Part shown: one piece after another, positions 1 through 5,036 of the stretch
Layout of the letters: each line of letters begins with the position of its first letter
Position numbering within the stretch: position 1 is the first letter of the stretch
DNA from: Bdellovibrionales bacterium
GTDB taxonomy: Bacteria > Bdellovibrionota > Bdellovibrionia > Bdellovibrionales > UBA1609
Length of the DNA: 5,900 nucleotides
Direction of reading: 5' to 3'
Assembly (NCBI GenBank): GCA_028279085.1
Contig: JANQSX010000030.1
Span: 1-5,900 of the forward strand
Program-made: the position numbers and the translations under genes
Notes under the pieces: generated by a model
The model's input: only the letters and a program-made list of their open reading frames with translations
Database searches by the model: none
Told to the model about the DNA's origin: nothing

Positions 1-1
1 T

Positions 2-463
2 CTAAATGATTTGAATCAAAAAGTGGATATGGTAGTAGCCAGTGCCGGAACAGGAGGCACCTTAACCGGTCTCTCCCGCCGGATTAAAAGCGCCTGCCCT
101 GATTGTGAAATTATAGGTGTGGACCCGGTAGGTTCCATCTTGGCCGGAGAAGGCCCCGTATATCCCTATGAAGTGGAAGGTATCGGGTATGACTTTATTC
201 CAAAAGTTTTAGATCGTTCCCTAGTAACAGAATGGGTAAAAACAGAAGACAAAGAATCTTTTCAATCCGCAAAAAAATTAATTCAGGATGAAGGTATTTT
301 GGCTGGAGGCTCTAGTGGTGCTGTCGTATCGGCTTTACTGAAAATCGCTCCCCGGCTGAAAAAGGGACAAAACTGTGTAATTATGCTTCCTGATGGAATC
401 AGAAATTACATGAGCAAATTTTTAGATGAAGAATGGATGAAAGAAAAAGAATATTTTGATTAA
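2..463 (+). CDS. Cystathionine beta-synthase, C-terminal half (5' end outside window)
   Basis: PLP-dependent beta-replacement enzyme (fold type II) that condenses serine and homocysteine to cystathionine in the cytosol. Sequence: the open frame runs from base 2, reading LND before the TTG at 11, so that TTG is an internal Leu codon and not a start. Visible landmarks are the PLP phosphate-binding loop GTGGT about 15 residues in, EVEGIGYDFIP, the GGSSGA segment expected near the pyridine nitrogen, and LPDGIRNYMSKF near the end. These match the animal/eukaryotic-type CBS catalytic domain more closely than typical CysK/CysM, judged from memory of the human protein. The catalytic lysine lies upstream and is not visible. 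The protein stops about 14 residues after RNYMSKF, so there is no C-terminal CBS-pair (SAM-sensing) domain. Stop is TAA at 461-463. The next gene converges from the other strand 21 bp away. O-acetylserine sulfhydrylase activity is the alternative. Confidence 0.88.
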   Translation, partial: LNDLNQKVDMVVASAGTGGTLTGLSRRIKSACPDCEIIGVDPVGSILAGEGPVYPYEVEGIGYDFIPKVLDRSLVTEWVKTEDKESFQSAKKLIQDEGILAGGSSGAVVSALLKIAPRLKKGQNCVIMLPDGIRNYMSKFLDEEWMKEKEYFD

Positions 464-484
464 TAAAACAAAAAACTAAAATTC

Positions 485-2038
485 TTATTCACTCAAATGT
501 ATTTGTGGCGAATGTCTCGCCAGAAACTCTCTAATAGAAGCAGGCCTGGGTATTTGATGCCGATCAAAATCCGCCGCTAATCTTCGTACAAAACCCTCCC
601 TGAATTTTTCAAAGGGAAGTAATTGCATTGCCATCTCATTCAATTTTACAGACTGCCTTTGTGCCTTTCTCACCTTCTTTCTCAAAACCCCTAATGAGAG
701 ATGAGAAATTTCATCTTTTAATGTAACCGCCAACTCACTTTCGATACCTTGTATATAAGATTCCATTTTATCTATAGCAGCATCTGTTTGTACAGACCTG
801 AGAAATAAATCTGTAACCGCCAACGCCACCTTTTCTCCAAGCTTATCTTCAAGTTCTCTTTGTAATACTATGATGCTAGAGGCTCGCATTTTTATATCTT
901 TCACATAAGATGCAGGATATTGGAAAGTTCCACTCGTTAAAGACTGAATCAATCCATTCACCATTAGTTTGATTATAATGGCACTAGTCATTTCTGTTGC
1001 AATCTCAGATATGAGTTCATTTTTCTGTTCTTCTATCTTTTTTTGACTTTCTATTTGAGCTTGTCTTTTTGCCTCTTGTTTTATTTTTCCAGTTTCTCTT
1101 GTCTCCACCGCAACTCTTCCTGCTTCCGCAGTTCTTCTCCTTGTTTCTTCTTCAATTCTTCTCACTTCTGCAGTTCTCTGTGCCTCTTCTTCAATCCTTC
1201 TTGCTTCCGCAACTCTTCTCTCCGCTTCAATTCTTTCCATTTGTTCTACTGATTTTCCATTCATAAAAGCAATTCGATGATTATTTTGAGCAATCTTCAT
1301 AGATTTTTGATCTTCACGAGCTTGTACTAACAAATCTATAATTTCCTGATCACGAACAACCTCTTCATGATATTTAGTAACAGATACACCGGAACGATCT
1401 CTTATAGTTGGATCCGCTTTATAGAAAAGGATAGTTTCCACCGTTTCAGGATTTCTGTTATTATGAAGAGCCACTCGTCCTTTTTTATCTTGTTCATTAG
1501 GTTTCGCATTATAATATAAAAGACCCATTGCTATCTCAGGGTCTATAGTATAGTGCAGAGGAACTTCGTCCAATGGATTTCGGGAATTGGTTAATGTTTT
1601 ATCAACCCCTATACTGCTCACCATAGCCGGTTTATCTCCAACAAAAACAATAAGGAAAAAAGGAGGAAGATCTAATAAAGTTCCCTCATATAATAAATCC
1701 GGTTCTTTTTCTATTAACCGCACCACTTCTGATGAGGGCCTATTCAATATATAGCTAAACAGAGGATTTCTAACGGAAGGAGCTAAATATCCTGCATCTA
1801 CCAAATATTGTAGTGTCCCCTTTCGCCCTCTCCCTGCACCATTAAAAGCTTTAATAATAGTCTCGAAATGTTTTTGTTCTAATATACCTTGATGTGTTGA
1901 AAAGGAACGATCAATAGTTTCGGTAAATTGTCGATTTATAGATCGATCAACAAAGGCTTTTCCGCAATTCGCACTAAATATAGCAGCGGCATAAGAGTAG
2001 TGTGTGAAAAACAAAAAAAATAAGGAAAGAAATTTCAT
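485..2038 (-). CDS. Exported ankyrin-like / coiled-coil protein of unknown function
   Basis: No family function recognised. Start chosen at the ATG at 2038; a TTG directly before it (2041-2039) is a possible alternative. AGG lies about 7 bases upstream of the ATG. The 517-residue product opens with a Sec signal peptide (Lys, then FLSLFFLFF, then SYA|AA as likely cleavage), so it is probably exported. Residues about 95-240 look like degenerate ankyrin repeats: VPLHYTIDPEIAMGLLYYNAK, then GRVALHNNRNPETVETILFYKADP, then RDRSGVSV. Residues about 264-345 are a highly charged Glu/Arg/Ala coiled coil with 13-residue repeats (RRIEEEAQRTAEV, RRIEEETRRRT). Residues about 350-518 are predicted mostly helical, with a hydrophobic patch AIIIKLMVNGLIQSL, ending in a basic tail. 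No cell-wall anchor or clear transmembrane helix after the signal. It stands alone on this strand. Ankyrin plus coiled coil suggests protein-protein contact, possibly with host proteins, but that is inference. The reading frame is certain; the function is not. Confidence 0.85.
   Translation of the reverse strand: MKFLSLFFLFFTHYSYAAAIFSANCGKAFVDRSINRQFTETIDRSFSTHQGILEQKHFETIIKAFNGAGRGRKGTLQYLVDAGYLAPSVRNPLFSYILNRPSSEVVRLIEKEPDLLYEGTLLDLPPFFLIVFVGDKPAMVSSIGVDKTLTNSRNPLDEVPLHYTIDPEIAMGLLYYNAKPNEQDKKGRVALHNNRNPETVETILFYKADPTIRDRSGVSVTKYHEEVVRDQEIIDLLVQAREDQKSMKIAQNNHRIAFMNGKSVEQMERIEAERRVAEARRIEEEAQRTAEVRRIEEETRRRTAEAGRVAVETRETGKIKQEAKRQAQIESQKKIEEQKNELISEIATEMTSAIIIKLMVNGLIQSLTSGTFQYPASYVKDIKMRASSIIVLQRELEDKLGEKVALAVTDLFLRSVQTDAAIDKMESYIQGIESELAVTLKDEISHLSLGVLRKKVRKAQRQSVKLNEMAMQLLPFEKFREGFVRRLAADFDRHQIPRPASIREFLARHSPQIHLSE
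1105..1216 (-). repeat. 39-bp tandem repeats coding the coiled coil
   Basis: Within the coiled-coil part of the ankyrin-like gene, the segments 1147-1177 and 1186-1216 agree at 25 of 31 positions with a 39-bp (13-residue) offset, and both code for a RRIEEE-type unit. A weaker third unit lies towards 1105-1135 (TAEAGRVAVE). The arrangement suggests in-frame tandem expansion of a coiled-coil unit. Confidence 0.6.
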
Positions 2039-2063
2039 CAATATACCTATTTACAAATGATGT

Positions 2064-2069
2064 ATTATA
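2064..2069 (-). promoter_or_regulatory. Candidate -10 box for the ankyrin-like gene
   Basis: A perfect TATAAT reads on the minus strand at 2069-2064, about 26 bases upstream of the ATG at 2038, which would give a leader of under 20 bases. No good TTGACA-like -35 is found at 16-18 bp. The expected -35 position (about 2087-2092) instead falls on the edge of the GC-rich palindrome at 2089-2111, so that palindrome could act as an operator or activator site. In such AT-rich DNA the box alone is weak evidence. Confidence 0.35.
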
Positions 2070-2078
2070 TTTATATGC

Positions 2079-2124
2079 CCAAATGGGGGTCGCGACAGCG
2101 ACTGTCGCGACAACATCCAAATGG
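2079..2124. repeat. GC-rich palindrome flanked by 8-bp direct repeats
   Basis: GTCGCGACAG (2089-2098) and CTGTCGCGAC (2102-2111) form a perfect 10-bp stem with the 3-base loop CGA. Each arm itself contains the palindrome GTCGCGAC. CCAAATGG occurs on both sides in the same orientation, at 2079-2086 and 2117-2124. The unit stands out against very AT-rich surroundings. No T-run follows on either strand, so it is not a standard intrinsic terminator. It could be a small mobile or repetitive palindrome with its target duplication, or a regulator binding site between the divergent genes. Confidence 0.75.
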
Positions 2125-2153
2125 AGCGTTATAATCAAATAAATGTGGATACT

Positions 2154-2194
2154 ATATCAAATCAGAATTAAAAAAAATGAAAACTATTTGATAT
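2154..2194. repeat. AT-rich inverted repeat in the divergent intergenic region
   Basis: ATATCAAAT at 2154-2162 is matched by its exact reverse complement ATTTGATAT at 2186-2194, with 23 bases between. It lies upstream of the candidate promoter of the monooxygenase gene. It may be a binding site for a dimeric regulator, but nine A/T-rich base pairs can match by chance in DNA of this composition. Confidence 0.35.
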
Positions 2195-2241
2195 GTAAAA
2201 ATTACAAAAAAAACTACTGATACTTGTAATTATTTGTAATA

Positions 2242-2270
2242 TTTACTCACAGTAAAAAAACCTATTTAAT
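2242..2270 (+). promoter_or_regulatory. Candidate sigma70-type promoter for the monooxygenase-channel pair
   Basis: TTTACT (2242-2247, 4 of 6 to the -35 consensus) and TTTAAT (2265-2270, 5 of 6 to the -10 consensus) are separated by exactly 17 bp. A start near 2277 would give a leader of about 52 bases before the ATG at 2329. Just upstream, TTGTAAT is repeated at 2224-2230 and 2234-2240, one helical turn apart. The call is based on consensus and spacing only. Confidence 0.35.
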
Positions 2271-2328
2271 ATACATTAGAAAAATTCACTTTATAGAGCT
2301 TCTTACATGATTTAAAATCAACGAATAA

Positions 2329-3504
2329 ATGAAAAAACCTAAAGCAATTATTGTGGGTGGCGGAATTGGCGGACTGGCTACGGCTATAGCTCTTGATAAA
2401 ATTGGATTTGATTATATTGTATTGGAGCAGTCCCCTCAAATTAGTGAAGTGGGAGCTTCAATTTTAATATGGAATAATGGAACACATTGTTTAAATGAAT
2501 TAGGTGTAGAAGATAAATTTTGGGAAAAAGCTATCTCCATTGATGAAGTATCCGTTCAAAACCACCAAGGTAAGATTTTAACCAAGTTAAATTTTTCAAA
2601 TTCCCAAGAGCAATTTAAAATTTCAGCTTCAACAATTCATAGAGCGGATTTAATAAACATTCTGTTACAGCCTATTCCTTCCGAAAAAATTTTTTTAAAT
2701 AGCAAGATTCAGTCCTTTTTAGAAGATTCCAAAGGCGTTACAGTTAAATTAAATTCCAATAAAGAATTGAGAGGAGATCTGTTAATTGGAGCGGACGGCA
2801 TCCACTCTATTATTCGCAAAGGGCTTATGGACAATAGAACACTCAGATACGCAGGTTACACTTGTTGGAGAGGGTTACTCACAATAGACCATGAATCCCT
2901 TCCTGACACAAGAACAGCAGTATTGGGAATGGGACCAAAAAGCATGTATGGTTCTTCTTGGTTGAAGAACAAACAATTTTACTGGTTCGCAACAGCATTA
3001 AGTCAGCCTAACCCCAGCAAAGAATTAAAGTTAAATAGTTTAAAAAAAGCTTTCTCTATTTGGCCACAGTCCATTAGAGAAATTATAAATCAAACTCCTG
3101 TTAGTTCAATCATAAGAAATGATATATATGATTTACCTCCTATTAAAAATTGGGGCAAAGGCTTTTGTACTTTATTGGGAGACGCTGCTCACGCCACTAC
3201 CCCTAATCTAGCACAGGGTGGTTGTATGGCTCTTGAAGACGCTGTAGAACTGGCTCATTCATTGTTTAAATATTCTAATAAGCAACAAGCTTTAAGAGCT
3301 TTTGAAAGAAAAAGATACAGTCGAACAGCTAATATTGTAAGAGACTCCAAATTTTTCGGAGAAATGTCCCAGTGGCGTCATCCTCTTTTATTAAAAATTC
3401 GCAATTCTTCAGCTGCTATCTGGTTTTCAAAAAGAGGAATGAAAAAATATGCCGGTTATCGTGTTCCTCCCTTAAAAGATTCTTTGGCATTTACCAGGCT
3501 ATAG
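2329..3504 (+). CDS. FAD-dependent monooxygenase (PHBH fold, group A)
   Basis: Single-component flavoprotein hydroxylase of the family that includes salicylate hydroxylase, 3-hydroxybenzoate 6-hydroxylase, urate hydroxylase HpxO and zeaxanthin epoxidase. These use NAD(P)H and O2 to hydroxylate or epoxidise a small substrate. The 391 residues match the family's usual length. In order: the Rossmann GxGxxG at residues 10-15, Glu33 ending the second strand (FAD ribose), the conserved Arg105 in HRADL, the GADG motif at 154-157 (DG fingerprint), GYTCWRG at 176-182, and GDAAH at 284-288 followed by TPNLAQGG (GD fingerprint). All cofactor motifs look intact. No signal peptide, so cytosolic. The substrate cannot be read from sequence. 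The ATG lacks a clear Shine-Dalgarno; it is chosen because the Rossmann strand begins at once after it. The channel gene follows 15 bp downstream and is probably co-transcribed. Confidence 0.9.
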   Translation: MKKPKAIIVGGGIGGLATAIALDKIGFDYIVLEQSPQISEVGASILIWNNGTHCLNELGVEDKFWEKAISIDEVSVQNHQGKILTKLNFSNSQEQFKISASTIHRADLINILLQPIPSEKIFLNSKIQSFLEDSKGVTVKLNSNKELRGDLLIGADGIHSIIRKGLMDNRTLRYAGYTCWRGLLTIDHESLPDTRTAVLGMGPKSMYGSSWLKNKQFYWFATALSQPNPSKELKLNSLKKAFSIWPQSIREIINQTPVSSIIRNDIYDLPPIKNWGKGFCTLLGDAAHATTPNLAQGGCMALEDAVELAHSLFKYSNKQQALRAFERKRYSRTANIVRDSKFFGEMSQWRHPLLLKIRNSSAAIWFSKRGMKKYAGYRVPPLKDSLAFTRL

Positions 3505-3519
3505 AGTATATTATCCGTA

Positions 3520-4686
3520 ATGAAGATGGAATGGGTTGATTTTTTATTAAAAAAAATTCCTTTCGGAGGTAATCTTGGATTAACCCTCGCTCTTACTGTT
3601 TTTATATTTCTGGTAGCTTTTTTACTTGGAAAACCACTTAAGTATATTATTCAGAAAATTCTTCAAAAAATCACTAAAAGACATTCTTTTATTCATGATC
3701 ATATTATCCCTCAAGTTGAAAAACCAATAGGAATGATGAGTTTAGCCCTTATATGGCTTATCGTTTTAAACTTTATGCCCCCTCTTTGGAAATCTATGGG
3801 AGGCATACCCTTATTTTTATCCAAGCCGATCATCGGCGGTATTCATATCTTAATAAAATTAGCAATCGGTTCCGGTCTGGTATGGATCAGTTATAATCTA
3901 GTAGATGAATTAATGACTTTTATCATAAAAAGATTTTTCAAAGAAGCTGAACAAAACCCTGCTATAAAAACCCATTTCCTTCCTTTTATAAATCACTTTA
4001 TAAAAATTATTGTCTTGTGCTTTGGTGGTTTGCTGGTTTTACAAAGTTTAGGTATCAATGTGGTCTCTCTCATGGCGGGACTAGGGCTAGGAGGTGTGGC
4101 TATAGCTTTGGCTGCCAAGGATTCCGCCTCCAACATTTTAGCTTATGTCAATATTATGTTGGACCGGCCCTTCTCTATCGGAGACTGGATTTGTTTTAAT
4201 GATATTGAAGGAACAGTCATAGAAGTAGGATTTCGCTCTTCCAAATTAAAAACTTTTTATGACTCCATCATCACCATTCCTAATTCCGTTCTCAATTCCG
4301 CCAATATTGATAACATGGGAAAAAGAAAAGCCAGAAGAACACGGGCGTACCTGGGAGTGGAATACAATACTGATCCGGAAAAAATGGAAAAATTTATTGA
4401 AGGTATAAAAAAAATACTCCTGGAAAATTCCGCTGTAAAAAAAGATTACTTTCAAGTATATTTTTCAGAGCTTGGTGCTTCTGAACTAAAAATTATTATG
4501 AACTTTTTCTTATTAGTGAATAGTTGGGAAAATGAGCTTCAAGAAAAACAAAGTATTTTTATGGGCATTTTGAAATTGGCAAAAGAACTAAAAGTAAACT
4601 TTGCTTTCCCTACACAAAGTATTCATATAGAAAGTATGCCAAAAGAAACCTCTACTTTCTCCTCTGAATCTTCAGATAAAAATTAA
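3520..4686 (+). CDS. MscS-family mechanosensitive ion channel
   Basis: Inner-membrane channel that opens under membrane tension and releases solutes during hypo-osmotic shock. The 388 residues have about five membrane segments (about 18-37, 70-88, 99-126, 158-178, and the pore helix from about 181), more than the three of E. coli MscS and closer to the YnaI/YbdG type. The diagnostic part is the Gly/Ala-rich pore helix SLMAGLGLGGVAIALAAKDS (183-202) with SNILAYV, then the beta-domain signature DRPFSIGDWI (215-224), GTVIEVGFRSSKLKT and TIPNSVLNSANIDN. The C-terminal alpha/beta domain is followed by a Ser/Glu/Lys tail. The first ATG (3520) is used; a second ATG two codons in is equally possible. 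No strong ribosome binding site is seen, consistent with translation following from the upstream monooxygenase 15 bp away. The REP-like cluster begins within a few bases of the stop. Confidence 0.93.
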   Translation: MKMEWVDFLLKKIPFGGNLGLTLALTVFIFLVAFLLGKPLKYIIQKILQKITKRHSFIHDHIIPQVEKPIGMMSLALIWLIVLNFMPPLWKSMGGIPLFLSKPIIGGIHILIKLAIGSGLVWISYNLVDELMTFIIKRFFKEAEQNPAIKTHFLPFINHFIKIIVLCFGGLLVLQSLGINVVSLMAGLGLGGVAIALAAKDSASNILAYVNIMLDRPFSIGDWICFNDIEGTVIEVGFRSSKLKTFYDSIITIPNSVLNSANIDNMGKRKARRTRAYLGVEYNTDPEKMEKFIEGIKKILLENSAVKKDYFQVYFSELGASELKIIMNFFLLVNSWENELQEKQSIFMGILKLAKELKVNFAFPTQSIHIESMPKETSTFSSESSDKN

Positions 4687-4696
4687 GAAATGTATT

Positions 4697-4866
4697 GTCA
4701 TTCCGAACTTGATGTAATGTCATTCCGGCGAAGGCCGGAATCCAGAAACTAGATTGTCACTCCTGTAAACTGGAAGCTCTCTAAGAGCTTCCACTATTCC
4801 GGACTTTTTTCGGAACCCAGAAGATGCTCGTAATTTTTTCTGGATTCCGGCCTGCACCGGAATGAC
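4697..4866. repeat. REP-like palindrome cluster, including a 148-bp composite inverted repeat
   Basis: The left unit at 4719-4748 (GTCATTCCGG...CCGGAATCCAGAAA) and the right unit at 4837-4866 are reverse complements at 28 of 30 positions, so they bound a 148-bp inverted repeat. Each unit is also a hairpin: 4722-4729 pairs with 4734-4741 (8 bp, 4-base loop), and 4844-4850 pairs with 4857-4863 (7 bp, 6-base loop). Degenerate pieces lie around and between them: GTCATTCCG at 4697-4705, GTCACTCC at 4756-4763, and TTCCG...CGGAACCCAGAAGAT at 4797-4825. Sequences of this type are dispersed intergenic repeats in many proteobacteria. Here they lie at the 3' ends of two convergent genes. Confidence 0.8.
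4771..4793. terminator. Perfect 10-bp hairpin downstream of the channel gene; possible weak terminator
   Basis: TGGAAGCTCT (4771-4780) pairs perfectly with AGAGCTTCCA (4784-4793) around the 3-base loop CTA. On the plus strand a run of six T (4805-4810) begins 11 bases after the stem, too far for a textbook intrinsic terminator; no T-run follows on the minus strand. The hairpin is certain as sequence. Its role in ending transcription or protecting the 3' end of the upstream mRNA is a guess. Confidence 0.35.
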
Positions 4867-5036
4867 GAAACTTCACCAGAATGATCGCTCTGTGGCAAAA
4901 CGCATGTCTGAGCTTTTGAACTGGCTTTGACCGGAGAGATACATCCCTCTATCGCTATGAGTTTACATCTCGCATTTGATCCGGAATCCAGAAGATAGAA
5001 TAGAAAGTTCAGAGGTTCAGAGGTTGAATAGCTTAC
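4867..5036. other. Non-coding spacer with a REP fragment and an 8-bp tandem duplication
   Basis: No plausible gene is seen here. It completes the 350-base gap between the channel gene and the Cys-rich repeat gene. A partial REP-like piece CGGAATCCAGAAGAT sits at 4982-4996, matching 14 of 15 bases of 4811-4825. GTTCAGAG is tandemly duplicated at 5007-5014 and 5015-5022. The stop codon of the minus-strand gene follows 14 bases later. The middle part (about 4870-4970) resembles nothing I recognise. Confidence 0.55.

Noticed and set aside
11..13. TTG as the start of a short 150-residue gene
   Set aside because: The frame is open upstream to the window edge and the protein begins in the middle of the CBS catalytic domain, so the gene is cut by the window and is not short.
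506..522. 6-bp perfect hairpin (TGGCGA/TCGCCA) near the convergent gene ends, as a bidirectional terminator
   Set aside because: It lies inside the coding part of the minus-strand gene and no T-run follows directly on either strand.
1043..1266. Two overlapping plus-strand open frames, rich in Phe/Leu/Ser
   Set aside because: They are the antisense of the Glu/Arg-rich coiled-coil codons of the minus-strand gene. The biased composition keeps other frames open.
2089..2111. GC-rich hairpin as an intrinsic terminator
   Set aside because: It lies between the 5' ends of divergent genes and lacks a following T-run on both strands.
4017..4455. Small open frames inside the channel gene on both strands
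   Set aside because: They overlap a strongly conserved MscS coding region and have no recognisable content or ribosome binding site.
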